DNA from: Agromyces sp. Leaf222
GTDB taxonomy: Bacteria; Actinomycetota; Actinomycetes; Actinomycetales; Microbacteriaceae
NCBI RefSeq assembly: GCF_001421565.1
Contig: NZ_LMKQ01000001.1
Coordinates: 616,954 to 680,953, forward strand
Direction: 5' to 3'
DNA length: 64,000 nucleotides
Shown: positions 1 through 8,320 of the stretch, piece by piece
How positions within the stretch are numbered: the first letter of the stretch is position 1
How the letters are laid out: each line of letters opens with the position of its first letter
The notes under the pieces: model-generated
Databases searched by the model: none
Told to the model about the DNA's origin: nothing
Seen by the model: only the letters and a program-made list of their open reading frames with translations
Translations under genes and position numbers: made by a program

Positions 1-1
1 G

Positions 2-73
2 TTCGGCCCGTCGATGCTCGCCGGGGCGGTCCTCGCCCTGCTGTTCGTCGGCCCGCCCACCGCGGGCGGCTGA
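2..73 (+). CDS. C-terminal end of a membrane protein (truncated by window edge)
   Basis: The window opens inside a reading frame that runs from base 2 to a TGA at 71-73. The 23 visible residues are mostly hydrophobic (LAGAVLALLFVG) and end in a Pro/Gly-rich tail, as expected for the last transmembrane helix of an integral membrane protein such as a transporter. The family cannot be decided from so little sequence. Confidence 0.4.
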   Translation, partial: FGPSMLAGAVLALLFVGPPTAGG

Positions 74-150
74 GCGTCGGAGTCGGTGACCCTCGGTCGA
101 CCGCGGCGCCGACGATAGGCTGGGCGCACCGAGACCCCGGGGGAGGTGTC

Positions 151-1191
151 GTGGCCGACCGACCTGCCGAGCAGCATGACGAGCGCGCAGCCGAGCAGCA
201 CGATGAGCGCTGGCGTCCAGACGTGCTCGGACCGGGCTTCGAGCAGCGCACCCTGCCCCTCGGCGCCGACGACGAGGGCGAGGTCGTCGCGACGCTCGTG
301 CGGCACGATCCCGGGTTCCGCTGGCCGCTGCGGCGCGGCGCGGCATCCGGAATCGACGTGCTCTACGTGCACGGCTGGAGCGACTACTTCTTCAACCCCG
401 AGCTCGCACGCTATTGGTCCGGTGCCGGCGCGCGGTTCTTCGCGCTCGACCTGCGCAAGTATGGGCGCAGCCTCAGGTCGGGGCAGACGCCCGGGTTCGT
501 CACCGACCTCGCCACGTACGACGAGGACATCGAGGCGGCACTCGAGGTCATGGGCCACGGGCGCGGAGCCGCGGCATCCGCCCGGTCGCTCCTGCTGCTC
601 GGGCACTCGACCGGGGGCCTCACGCTGAGCCTCTGGTCGGCGCGCAACCCCGGACGGGCGGCGGCCCTCGTGCTGAACAGTCCGTGGCTGGAGTTCCAGC
701 TGAGCAGCGCCGGGCGCGCCGCACTCGCGCCCGTCATCGGATGGGGCGCACGCGTGAACCCGCTCGGACCGATGCCGAACGTGGATCTCGGCTTCTACAC
801 GCGCACCGTCGCGAAGGAGTTCGGCGGCGAGTGGGAGTACTCGCACGAGTGGCGGCCCGACCGCGGATTCACGGTGCACCCCGCCTGGCTCACCGGCATC
901 CTCGCCGGGCACGCGAAGGTGGCCGGGCGCATCGACGTCGGCGCGCCCGTGCTCACGCTGCTCTCGAAGCGGTCGACGCTGCTGCCCCGGTGGGACGAGG
1001 CCATGCGCGCATCGGACATCGTGCTCGTCGTCGACGAGATCGCGGAGCGCACCCTTCGCCTCGGACCCGAGGTGACGGTCGCCCGCATCGACGGCGCGCT
1101 GCACGACGTGTTCCTCTCGCGGGAGCCCGTGCGCACCGCCGCCTATGCGGCGATCACCCGCTGGCTGCGCGGCTACGCCCCGCGTCGCTGA
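151..1191 (+). CDS. alpha/beta hydrolase (serine hydrolase / lysophospholipase-like)
   Basis: A 346-residue protein starting at GTG 151 behind a GGGGGAGG ribosome-binding site. The alpha/beta-hydrolase fold is visible as a strand-turn DVLYVHGWSDYFF near residue 69, the nucleophile elbow GHSTGG with its serine near residue 153, and a late LHDVF histidine near residue 318, a full candidate catalytic triad. No signal peptide is seen, so it should act in the cytosol, probably on ester or monoacylglycerol-type substrates. The substrate cannot be read from sequence. A TAGGCT -10-like hexamer lies at 116-121. It appears to be a single-gene unit. Confidence 0.85.
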   Translation: MADRPAEQHDERAAEQHDERWRPDVLGPGFEQRTLPLGADDEGEVVATLVRHDPGFRWPLRRGAASGIDVLYVHGWSDYFFNPELARYWSGAGARFFALDLRKYGRSLRSGQTPGFVTDLATYDEDIEAALEVMGHGRGAAASARSLLLLGHSTGGLTLSLWSARNPGRAAALVLNSPWLEFQLSSAGRAALAPVIGWGARVNPLGPMPNVDLGFYTRTVAKEFGGEWEYSHEWRPDRGFTVHPAWLTGILAGHAKVAGRIDVGAPVLTLLSKRSTLLPRWDEAMRASDIVLVVDEIAERTLRLGPEVTVARIDGALHDVFLSREPVRTAAYAAITRWLRGYAPRR

Positions 1192-1270
1192 CCGCGCCCG
1201 CCCCGCCCCGAGCGGCTGCCGCGCGTGGAGGGAGCTTCGGCGCGGTGAGGTCGCGCCGAGGCTCACTCGG

Positions 1271-1314
1271 TGTGCAGAACCGTCCTCGCTCGATGCGGCG
1301 ACTCGTTCTGCACA
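1271..1314. promoter_or_regulatory. inverted repeat upstream of the AbiEi-like gene
   Basis: A perfect 10-bp inverted repeat, TGTGCAGAAC (1271-1280) and GTTCTGCACA (1305-1314), with a 24-base spacer. It ends 77 bases before the ATG at 1392. AbiEi-type antitoxins are known to repress their own promoters through inverted repeats, so this is a candidate autoregulatory operator. Binding is inferred. Confidence 0.4.
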
Positions 1315-1391
1315 GGCGGTCGGCGGGCGTGGTTGCTCGGCAAGATGCTCGATCCGGGAGCGAGGGCGTCCGGACCGGGGAGCCTTGGCGG

Positions 1392-2438
1392 ATGGAACTT
1401 CCCAGGCTGCCCAACGGCCTCATCCGGTTCGCCGACGTGCGTGAGGCAGGACTGCAGCGAATTCTCGCCGCCGACGTCGCCGCTCGTCGAATCGTCCGCG
1501 TGAGGCGGGGCGTCTACGTCGACGCGCCTCCGCTCGGAACACCGGAGTGGCGCCGAGATGAACTCCGTCACACCCATCTCGTCTCTGCTGCGGCCGAGAG
1601 CATGCGGGCACCGGTGTTCACGGGGTTCTCAGCGCTCGCGCTCCTCGGGTTGCCGAGCTACGGCCGATGGCCGCGCGACGTCTGCGTGCTCGCCGAAGGC
1701 CCGACCGGTCATCGTCGCCCGGGTGTCGTCGCCGTCGCGGCCCCGCGCCCGCCAGACGTCGGGAGTGTGCAGGGCGGCATGTTCGTGACCTCTGTGGAGT
1801 TCGCCCTCATCCAGGCCTGTCGCGTGGGCACGCTCGCCGCGGCCCTGGCCGCGGTCGATGCCGCGCTCTGGGTGCCGAGTGGCGGGAGACGCGCTCCGCT
1901 CACGACGATCGAACGGCTGCGCGGTGAGCACGAGCGACTGACGCCCTATCCCGGCAGCCGCCGAACGGAGGCCGTGCTCGTTCGCGCGACGAGCCGATCC
2001 CAGACCGTGCTCGAAACGGTCAGCCGACTCGTCATCGAGGAGTGCGGGTTCGAGGCGCCGGTTCTGCAGGAGCCGTTCCGGCTCGACGAGCTCGCGATGA
2101 CCGCGGACGTCGACTTCTGGTGGCTGTCGGTGCGTGCCATCGGCGAGGCTGACGGTCGCGGGAAGTACCTCGCGGGTGCGAGCGCCCACGGATCCGCGGT
2201 CCCGGCGGGGGAGTCGCGCGTCTCGGCGATCGCAGCCCGTGCGGTGATCCGGGAGAAGGACCGCGAGAATGCGCTCCGCCGCCGAGTGACGTCGATGGAC
2301 CGCTGGGACTGGACCGACATGGTGCGCAAACACCCGCTCGAGCAGCGCCTGCTCGCCATGGGAGTGCCACGCACGAGGCCGCGCCGGGCGCTCGTCGGCT
2401 CGCCCGAGGCATCCGTGCTGCGCTCAGATCGTGCCTGA
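1392..2438 (+). CDS. AbiEi-like (type IV antitoxin-type) DNA-binding protein, orphan
   Basis: A 348-residue protein. The frame stays open far upstream, but protein-like sequence begins at ATG 1392. The N-terminus has a winged-helix pattern ending in IVRVRRGVYVDAP near residues 33-46, typical of actinobacterial AbiEi-family antitoxin-like proteins. The C-terminal third (from about residue 205) has the shape of a DUF559/Vsr-like nuclease-fold region, with DVDFWW and GEADGRGKY near residues 239-255. No AbiEii nucleotidyltransferase toxin follows; the next gene is the unrelated yajQ on the other strand. More A/T third positions than its neighbours suggest a mobile accessory gene. Function unproven. 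Confidence 0.6.
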   Translation: MELPRLPNGLIRFADVREAGLQRILAADVAARRIVRVRRGVYVDAPPLGTPEWRRDELRHTHLVSAAAESMRAPVFTGFSALALLGLPSYGRWPRDVCVLAEGPTGHRRPGVVAVAAPRPPDVGSVQGGMFVTSVEFALIQACRVGTLAAALAAVDAALWVPSGGRRAPLTTIERLRGEHERLTPYPGSRRTEAVLVRATSRSQTVLETVSRLVIEECGFEAPVLQEPFRLDELAMTADVDFWWLSVRAIGEADGRGKYLAGASAHGSAVPAGESRVSAIAARAVIREKDRENALRRRVTSMDRWDWTDMVRKHPLEQRLLAMGVPRTRPRRALVGSPEASVLRSDRA

Positions 2439-2499
2439 GGACGGTTCGATGCGGAGAGGAACACTCGAGCGGTCCTCACCGCATCGAAGTCACCTCAGG
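2434..2499. terminator. bidirectional stem-loop between convergent genes
   Basis: Nested inverted repeats pair CCTGAGG (2434-2440) with CCTCAGG (2493-2499) and TTCGATGCGG (2445-2454) with CCGCATCGAA (2479-2488). The structure lies exactly between the convergent AbiEi-like gene and yajQ, so it can end transcription from either side. No clear U-tract is present. Confidence 0.5.
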
Positions 2500-2519
2500 A
2501 GCGCCCGGGGCGACCGCGC

Positions 2520-3008
2520 TCAGCGGAAGTTCGTGAACTGCAGGGCGACCTCGAGGTCCTTGCCCTTGAGCAACGCCATGGTCGCCTGCAGGTCGTCGCG
2601 GCTCTTGGACGAGACGCGCAGCTCGTCGCCCTGGATCTGGCTCTTGACCGACTTGGGCGCCTCATCGCGGATGATCTTCGAGATCTTCTTCGCGTTCTCG
2701 CTGTCGATGCCGTTCTTCAGGGCGATCTCGATGCGGAACTCCTTGCCCGAGGGGTACGGCTCACCGGTGTCGAGCGAGCGCAGCGTGATGCCGCGCTTGA
2801 TGAACTTCGACTCGACGACCTCGAGCACGGCCTTGACGCGCTCGTCGGTCTGCGCCTTCAGCAGGATCTTCTCGCCCGACCACTCGACCGAGGCGCCGAC
2901 GTTCTTGAAGTCGTAGCGCTGCTCGACCTCTTTGCGCGCCTGGTTGACGGCGTTCTCGGCCTCCATGTGGTCGACCTTGGAGACGATGTCAAACGTGGAA
3001 TCAGCCAT
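2520..3008 (-). CDS. yajQ: YajQ family cyclic-di-GMP-binding protein
   Basis: A 162-residue protein starting at ATG 3008 (MADSTFDIVSKVD) and ending FTNFR. Length and sequence match the YajQ/UPF0234 family throughout, including the near-invariant YDFKN segment near residue 30 and the ISKIIRDE and QGDELRVSSKSRDDLQ blocks in the second half. Characterised members bind cyclic di-GMP or nucleotides and can act as transcription co-regulators; the role in actinobacteria is not established. Open frame continues upstream of ATG 3008, but the family start is this methionine. It converges on the AbiEi-like gene across the 2434-2499 stem-loop. Confidence 0.9.
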   Translation of the reverse strand: MADSTFDIVSKVDHMEAENAVNQARKEVEQRYDFKNVGASVEWSGEKILLKAQTDERVKAVLEVVESKFIKRGITLRSLDTGEPYPSGKEFRIEIALKNGIDSENAKKISKIIRDEAPKSVKSQIQGDELRVSSKSRDDLQATMALLKGKDLEVALQFTNFR

Positions 3009-3157
3009 GCGGGCCAGTCTACCGAGGGGGTCGCCCCTGCGAACAGCGCGCGCCAGAGCAGAGCGGATGCCGCGGGCGGGCGAGGTGCGCCCGGTCCTGG
3101 CTGCGGGACGGCCCGCACCGCCGGTCACCGTCGCCGGCGCGTCGCCGGCACCCGGCG

Positions 3158-4177
3158 TCAGGCCGGTGGCGGGGTCGCCGTGGACGAGCGCACGCGCAGC
3201 TCGAACGGGAGGGGCGTCGAGGCGGGCGTCGCGGCATCCGACCCGGGTTCGAGCTGCTCCATGAGGATCTCGACGGCCTTCTCGCCCTGGAATCGCGGGA
3301 ACTGCGCGACGGTCGAGAGTCCGAAGAAGTCGGCGAGGTCGTGGTCGTCGATGCCGACGATGGACACGTCGCGGGGCACCACGAGGCCGAGCTCGCGCGC
3401 GGCGAGGATCGAGCCGATCGCCATCTCGTCGGAGGCCGCGAAGATCGCCGTCGGGCGGTCGTGGGGCACGCCGAGCAGCTGCTTGGCCGCGTGGAATCCG
3501 CCGCGGATCGTGAAGTCCGCGGGGGCGAACAGGCGGGTGTCGACCTCGATGCCGGCGTCGCGGAGGGCGTTCTCGTAGCCGTGGCGGCGGTTGGTGGGCA
3601 GGTGGAAGTCGAGGTCGTTCTCGAGGTCGCCGCCGATGTGGGCGATGCGCCGGTGGCCGAGGGCGAGCAGGTGCTCGGTGGCGAGGCGCGCGACGGCGAC
3701 GTCGTCGATCGTGAGGGTCGGCACGCCGGTGATCGGGCCGCCGACGCCGACGAGGGGCTTGCCGAGGTCGTGCAGGCGCGCCACCTCCGGCTCGGTGAGC
3801 TCGAGCGAGACGGCGATCACGGCGTCGACGCGCTGGCGGAGCAGGAAGTGCTCGAACACGCTCGAACGCTCGCCGCCGTCGCCAGAGAGGTTGTAGAGGG
3901 TGAGGTCGTAGCCGCGGCGCAGGAGCGCGCCCTGCGCGCCCTCGAGCACCGACGAGAAGAACCAGCGGTTGAGGAACGGGATCACGACGCCGATGTTGCG
4001 CGTGCGCCCCGAGGCGAGGCTCGACGCGTTCGACGAGACGACGTAACCGAGCTGCGCGGCGGCGTCGAGCACCTTCGACTTCGATGCGGCGGAGACGTGC
4101 CCGCGCCCGCTGAGCGCCCTCGAGACGGTCGCCGTGGACACGCCGGCGAGCCGTGCGACCTCTTCGATGCCGGCCAT
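3158..4177 (-). CDS. LacI family transcriptional regulator
   Basis: A 339-residue protein with an N-terminal LacI helix-turn-helix (EEVARLAGVSTATVSRALSG, residues 4-23). A hinge helix follows (SSNASSLASGRT), then a periplasmic-binding-protein-like ligand domain with IGVVIPFLNRWFF, FAASDEMAIGSI and VSIVGIDDHD. It should be a sugar-responsive repressor. It lies 6 kb from the maltodextrin locus, whose promoter region carries CGCTTGCA sites typical of LacI operators, so it is a candidate MalR. That link is inferred; another LacI gene lies at 62.7 kb. Codon use is like the neighbours. Confidence 0.88.
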   Translation of the reverse strand: MAGIEEVARLAGVSTATVSRALSGRGHVSAASKSKVLDAAAQLGYVVSSNASSLASGRTRNIGVVIPFLNRWFFSSVLEGAQGALLRRGYDLTLYNLSGDGGERSSVFEHFLLRQRVDAVIAVSLELTEPEVARLHDLGKPLVGVGGPITGVPTLTIDDVAVARLATEHLLALGHRRIAHIGGDLENDLDFHLPTNRRHGYENALRDAGIEVDTRLFAPADFTIRGGFHAAKQLLGVPHDRPTAIFAASDEMAIGSILAARELGLVVPRDVSIVGIDDHDLADFFGLSTVAQFPRFQGEKAVEILMEQLEPGSDAATPASTPLPFELRVRSSTATPPPA

Positions 4178-4339
4178 CGCGCCTCCATCCGGGTCTGGCG
4201 GAACCTCGACATCCTATCGTCGCAGCCCTGCGTGGCGCGTTGCCCGACCCACCCTCGTAAGGTAGACAGGCACGGTCGGGCCCACGTTCGGGGGAAGGGG
4301 CGGTGTCCGCCATCCGCCGAACCGAAGGGAATCACGCAC

Positions 4340-4507
4340 GTGAAGTGGGTCAAACGAATCGTCCTCACGCTCGTCGTGGTGTTCGCCGCGTTCTACGTGA
4401 TCACCCGGCCCGAAGAGGCCGCGAACATCGTGCAGGGCGCGTTCGGCGCCGTGTTCAGCGCCACCGAGGCGATCGGCCAGTTCTTCAGCACGCTCGCATC
4501 CTCCTAG
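4340..4507 (+). CDS. small single-span membrane protein
   Basis: A 55-residue protein starting at GTG 4340 after AAGGGAATCACGCAC. It has one hydrophobic segment, IVLTLVVVFAAFYVI, at residues 7-21, then an amphipathic tail with no recognisable domain. It ends 4 bases before the PH-domain gene, so the two are probably co-transcribed. A TAGACA -10-like hexamer occurs near 4264. Similar tiny membrane proteins upstream of PH-domain genes recur in this bacterial family from memory; the function is unknown. Confidence 0.6.
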   Translation: MKWVKRIVLTLVVVFAAFYVITRPEEAANIVQGAFGAVFSATEAIGQFFSTLASS

Positions 4508-4511
4508 GCGC

Positions 4512-5210
4512 ATGGGCTTCTTCGGAGACCCGCGCGTCGAGCGCTTCCTCATCGCCGATGAGGGCGAGTTCGTCGTCGACGAGGTGCGCAAGCACTGGGC
4601 CGCGGTCGCCGGTGCGATCCTCGAGGCGCTCGCAGCGGTGCCGGTGCTGCTGCTCATCCTGGTGCTGCCGTCGCAGGCGTACTGGGTGCCGCTGCTGCTC
4701 GCCCTCGGCCTCGTGGTGCATGCCTCGTGGCGCATCATGGGCGCCCGCATGGACCGGTTCGTGATCACGAACATGCGCGTGTTCCGCGTGCACGGCATCC
4801 TCACGCAGAACATCGCGACGATGCCGCTCGCGCGAATCCTCGACATCTCGGTGCACCGGCCGCTCATCGGCCGCATCCTCGGCTACGGCCACTTCGTGTT
4901 CGAGTCCGCGGCCCAGGAGCAGGGACTGCGCGACATCCGCTTCGTGCCGAAGCCGAACGAGCGCGGCCTCACGATCCAGCGCACGATCCAGCGCGCGGGC
5001 CTCCGAGGGTCGGCGCAGGCGTGGCGCGAGGCCGACGAACGACGTGGGCGCGAGGCTGCAGAGGCGGCTGCCGCGGCTGCGGCACCGCCGACCCCGACCG
5101 TCGCGCTGCCGTCGATCGTGCCGAGCTCCTCACCGTCGAGCGACACCGCGGAGTTCCCCTCCGAAGACCACAACACGACGGCCGAGATGCCGTGGTGGCG
5201 TTCGCAGTAG
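4512..5210 (+). CDS. bacterial PH-domain (YdbS-like) membrane protein
   Basis: A 232-residue protein. Residues 29-72 hold two closely spaced hydrophobic helices (ILEALAAVPVLLLILVLP and YWVPLLLALGLVVHASW). A bPH2-type core follows, FVITNMRVFRVHGILTQ and ATMPLARILDISVHRPLIG, the usual signature of YdbS/DUF304 proteins. The C-terminus is a charged, alanine-rich tail after residue 160. Members are membrane proteins often linked to cell-envelope functions, but no reaction is known. It lies directly behind the 55-residue membrane gene at 4340 and a tRNA gene follows on the same strand. Confidence 0.78.
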   Translation: MGFFGDPRVERFLIADEGEFVVDEVRKHWAAVAGAILEALAAVPVLLLILVLPSQAYWVPLLLALGLVVHASWRIMGARMDRFVITNMRVFRVHGILTQNIATMPLARILDISVHRPLIGRILGYGHFVFESAAQEQGLRDIRFVPKPNERGLTIQRTIQRAGLRGSAQAWREADERRGREAAEAAAAAAAPPTPTVALPSIVPSSSPSSDTAEFPSEDHNTTAEMPWWRSQ

Positions 5211-5356
5211 TCGGTCGTCGGCCGCATGGATCCGGGCTTCCCGAGGGGTGAGCGGATGCCGCGGCATCCGCTTTCGGCGTCGATTTCACGACACGCCGCC
5301 TCACGGGTATCCTTGAGTCGCCCCCGGTTGTGTGAAGAACGCGGTCGGGTGCGACT

Positions 5357-5438
5357 GGCGAGTTACCCAAGCGGCCAAAGGGATCTGACTGTAAATCAGA
5401 CTGCTCAGCATTCGGGGGTTCGAATCCCTCACTCGCCA
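5357..5438 (+). tRNA. tRNA-Tyr (GTA)
   Basis: Acceptor stem GGCGAGT pairs with ACTCGCC at 5431-5437. The anticodon arm CTGACTGTAAATCAG carries GTA, and a long variable arm precedes the T-arm GGGGGTTCGAATCCCTC. About 82 bases, a class II tRNA as expected for bacterial tRNA-Tyr. No integrase or repeated attachment sequence is seen beside it. Confidence 0.95.
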
Positions 5439-5443
5439 CCGAA

Positions 5444-5482
5444 AAGCCCCGGTCAGACGCCTCGCGAACTGAGCCGGGGCTT
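5444..5482 (+). terminator. stem-loop after tRNA-Tyr
   Basis: AAGCCCCGG (5444-5452) pairs perfectly with CCGGGGCTT (5474-5482) immediately after the tRNA. The trailing sequence is TCGTCGTTC, only weakly U-rich, but the position fits an intrinsic terminator. Confidence 0.6.
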
Positions 5483-5587
5483 CGTCGTTCCCGGGGCGAG
5501 GCGGGCCGGGCGTCGATCGGGCGTCGATCGGGCGTCGCCCGGTGACCGGCAGGGTGACCGGCAGGTGACGGCGGCAGGGCCGGCGCG

Positions 5588-5593
5588 TAGCTT
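5588..5593 (+). promoter_or_regulatory. -10-like hexamer of a likely leaderless transcript
   Basis: TAGCTT ends 6 bases before ATG 5600, the spacing expected if transcription starts at the A of the start codon. No separate ribosome-binding site is needed. Inference from spacing only. Confidence 0.4.
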
Positions 5594-5599
5594 GGGGGC

Positions 5600-6439
5600 A
5601 TGACCTCTGCTGCGGCATCCGCCGACCTGCTGGAACTGGCGCACGGCATCGCGGTGCGGGCCGGTGCGTTCGCACTCGAGGCGCGCGGGCACGGCGTGAG
5701 CGTGGCGGCGACCAAGTCGACGCCGACCGACGTGGTGACCGCGGTCGACCGCGACACCGAGGCGCTCATCCGCTCGCTGATCCTCGACGCGCGTCCGCAC
5801 GACGGCATCGTCGGCGAGGAGGATGCCGCGCACATCGGCACGAGCGGCCTCGACTGGATCGTCGACCCCATCGACGGCACCGTGAACTTCCTCTACGGCA
5901 TCCCCTCGTGGGCGGTCAGCATCGGCGTCGCCGAGCGTGGAGGGGCGGATGCCGCGAGCGGCCCGGGCGGCATCGAGGGCACGACCCTGGCGGGCGTGGT
6001 GCTCAACCCGGTCAGCGGCGAGCTGTCCGAGGCGAGCCTCGGCGGGGGAGCGAGCTCCGCCGGCCGCCGACTCGCGGTGAACGACGGCGTGCCGCTGCAC
6101 CAGGCGCTCGTCGCAACCGGATTCGGCTACGCGACGGACGTGCGTCGGCGGCAGGCCGAGGTGCTGCTCGGCGTGCTACCTGAGGTGCGCGACATCCGCC
6201 GCATCGGCTCCGCGGCCCTCGACCTCGCCGCGCTCGCGGCCGGGCGCCTCGACGCGTACTACGAGCGCGGGCTCAACGCATGGGACCACGCGGCGGGCGG
6301 GCTCATCGCCCGCGAGGCGGGCGCCGTCGTGACCGGGCCGCGCGGGGGTCGCGAGAACTCCGAGCTGCTCGTCGCGGCTGCTCCCGGGCTGCACGCCGAG
6401 CTCGTCGCGCTCCTGCGCCGGGCGGGCGTCGACGCCTGA
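5600..6439 (+). CDS. inositol monophosphatase family protein
   Basis: A 279-residue protein with the metal-binding signature of the IMPase superfamily: GEEDA near residue 73, DPIDGTVNFLYG near residues 94-105 and WDHAAGGLIAREAGA near residues 232-246. Members hydrolyse phosphate from myo-inositol phosphate, or from related substrates such as histidinol phosphate or PAP, using two or three Mg2+ ions. In actinobacteria such enzymes may feed inositol and mycothiol synthesis; the true substrate is not fixed by sequence. It is cytosolic with no signal peptide and appears leaderless (see 5588-5593). Confidence 0.88.
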   Translation: MTSAAASADLLELAHGIAVRAGAFALEARGHGVSVAATKSTPTDVVTAVDRDTEALIRSLILDARPHDGIVGEEDAAHIGTSGLDWIVDPIDGTVNFLYGIPSWAVSIGVAERGGADAASGPGGIEGTTLAGVVLNPVSGELSEASLGGGASSAGRRLAVNDGVPLHQALVATGFGYATDVRRRQAEVLLGVLPEVRDIRRIGSAALDLAALAAGRLDAYYERGLNAWDHAAGGLIAREAGAVVTGPRGGRENSELLVAAAPGLHAELVALLRRAGVDA

Positions 6440-6689
6440 TCTGCGGGCCTCACGCGGGCCCGTCGATTCGGAGGAGTTTCGCAGGATCCGGCGTTCTCGT
6501 CGCCTCCCAGCGGGGTCTCCGCCGCGGACGGTGCGGAATGCGTGGCGGAACGACCCCGGCGCGACGGATCCGCCCCGCATCCCATGGCGCGAGAGGACGG
6601 GTTCGGGGTAGCCTTTACCGATCTGTAATCTCGGCACGGAGTCGGGATGCCACCTCCGCCCCCTGTTCCCCCTGTCGAAGGTTCCCTAC

Positions 6690-8162
6690 GTGCTCGAGTC
6701 CCCCCTCGTGCCTGACGACTCAACGCCTGGCACCATGGATCAACTGCGGTCCGGGCGACCCCTGACGCGTCGCGAGCTCCGCGAACGCGAGGCGGCGCAG
6801 GCGGTTCACGAGGTGCAGGCGGCCCAGGCGGCTCCGGCGGTTTCACCAGCGCAGGCGGCTCCGCAGGCGCCGACGGCTCGGGTCGCGCCGGCATCGGCCC
6901 CCGCGCCGATCCAGGCACCGGCACCCGCGCGCCCGGCGTTCGACGACCTGTTCGGCGGGCGTGCCGCGGCACCCCAGGCCGCCCCCGCGCGGCCAGCACA
7001 GCCGGCACAGCCGGCACAGCCCCAGGCCGTCGTGCAGCTTCCCGCGGCATCCGCTTCGGAGCCCCTTCGCACGGAGCCCACGTCCGGCATCGAGTCGCGT
7101 CGCGCGCGCCGGGCCCTCGACCACGCCCAGCAGACGCCGGCCGCCGCGGTCCCGCCGATCCCGACGGTGACGCCCCTCGCGATCCCGGCCGCCACGGAGA
7201 TCACCGGGCTCGACATCTTCGGCCTGCAGACCGAGGCCGAGCTGCCCGCCGCAGAGGCCGCGGAGACCACCGCCCGACGTCAGCGCCACCCGGCCAGTCG
7301 GCAGGCCGAGGCATCCGCCCACTCGCCGCGCCGCTCGGCGAGCACCGCCGGAGCCGCGGCCACCGCACCGCACCAGGGCCGTCGACGCAGCACGGCCGAG
7401 ACGGGTGCCCGCGCCGACCAGGCGTCAGCCCGCGCGATCATTGCCAAGCCGCCTCGTCGCCGTGCTCGCGGCATCGCCAGCATCGTGGCCATGAGCTTCG
7501 TGGCGATGCTTGCCGTGACGACCACGATCCCCGCGCTGTCGCTGCTCACCGAAGACGACGTGCAGGCGCTCGCGCTCACCCAGTACGGCACCGACTCCAT
7601 CGCGGGCCAGCGCATGCTCATCAACGGCGACGTCGTCGCGCAGTCGGTCGATCGCGAGGGCTACGCGTCGCAGACCATCGAGGAGTACGCCGAGGCCGCC
7701 GGCATCCGGCCCGAGGCGACCTTCACGAACAACCCGAGCGGCACCATCCAGTGGCCGTTCGCGGTCGGCGTGCACATCGGCGACCGGTTCGGCTACCGCG
7801 ACTGCGCCGGCTGCTCCGAAGACCACCACGGCCAGGACTTCAACCCCGGATACGGCGCCGAGATCCAGGCCATCGCCGACGGCGTCGTGTCCAACTCGAC
7901 CGACGAGGGCGGATCCCTCGGCGTCGTCACCATGATCGACCACCAGATCGACGGCCAGACCGTCACGAGCGTGTACGCGCACATGCAGTACGACTCGCGC
8001 CGCTTCGAGGTCGGCGACACGGTGCACGTCGGCGACGTGCTCGGCAACACCGGCACCACGGGCATGTCCACCGGCCCGCACCTGCACTTCGAGATCCGCA
8101 TCGGCGGCATCAACGGCGAGTGGGTCGACCCGCTCGACTGGCTCTACGCCAACACGAACTGA
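6690..8162 (+). CDS. M23 family metallopeptidase, membrane-anchored (cell-wall hydrolase)
   Basis: A 490-residue protein with GTG start 6690. Residues 1-255 are a low-complexity Ala/Pro/Gln cytoplasmic arm. A single hydrophobic segment follows at about 262-283 (IVAMSFVAMLAVTTTIPALSLL), placing the rest outside. The C-terminal LytM/M23 domain carries the zinc ligands HHGQDF (His near 380, Asp near 384) and HLHFEIR (His near 464 and 466), with SVYAHMQ between them. All ligands are intact, so it should be an active peptidoglycan endopeptidase working during growth or division. It is a single gene that meets a GH13 gene end to end. Confidence 0.9.
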   Translation: MLESPLVPDDSTPGTMDQLRSGRPLTRRELREREAAQAVHEVQAAQAAPAVSPAQAAPQAPTARVAPASAPAPIQAPAPARPAFDDLFGGRAAAPQAAPARPAQPAQPAQPQAVVQLPAASASEPLRTEPTSGIESRRARRALDHAQQTPAAAVPPIPTVTPLAIPAATEITGLDIFGLQTEAELPAAEAAETTARRQRHPASRQAEASAHSPRRSASTAGAAATAPHQGRRRSTAETGARADQASARAIIAKPPRRRARGIASIVAMSFVAMLAVTTTIPALSLLTEDDVQALALTQYGTDSIAGQRMLINGDVVAQSVDREGYASQTIEEYAEAAGIRPEATFTNNPSGTIQWPFAVGVHIGDRFGYRDCAGCSEDHHGQDFNPGYGAEIQAIADGVVSNSTDEGGSLGVVTMIDHQIDGQTVTSVYAHMQYDSRRFEVGDTVHVGDVLGNTGTTGMSTGPHLHFEIRIGGINGEWVDPLDWLYANTN

Positions 8163-8265
8163 CGCGACCCGTTCCGAGTGGCCTCGGTGCACCTCTGCCG
8201 AGCGGATGCCGCGGCGGCCCCGCCGCGCAGGCATTCGGTTGCGCATGGATTCGGTCGCGCACGGA

Positions 8266-8304
8266 ACGGGCCGGCGTCCGCGAGGTGCGGAGGCCGGCCC
8301 GTTC
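8266..8304. terminator. bidirectional terminator between M23 and GH13 genes
   Basis: AACGGGCCGG (8266-8275) pairs with CCGGCCCGTT (8295-8304), and an inner TCCGC/GCGGA extends the stem. It lies between convergent genes, ideal for terminating both. Confidence 0.6.
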
Positions 8305-8320
8305 GAGCGCGGATGCCGGG

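Noticed and set aside
414..1391. Open frame extending the AbiEi-like gene far upstream
   Set aside because: This part overlaps the alpha/beta-hydrolase gene in another frame and is arginine-rich noise; protein-like sequence starts at 1392.
3341..4507. 388-codon plus-strand frame opposite the LacI gene
   Set aside because: Antisense to a clear LacI regulator; only its last 55 codons from GTG 4340 look genuine and are annotated separately.
5357..5600. Integration site at tRNA-Tyr
   Set aside because: No integrase nearby and no repeated tRNA 3' end seen in the window.
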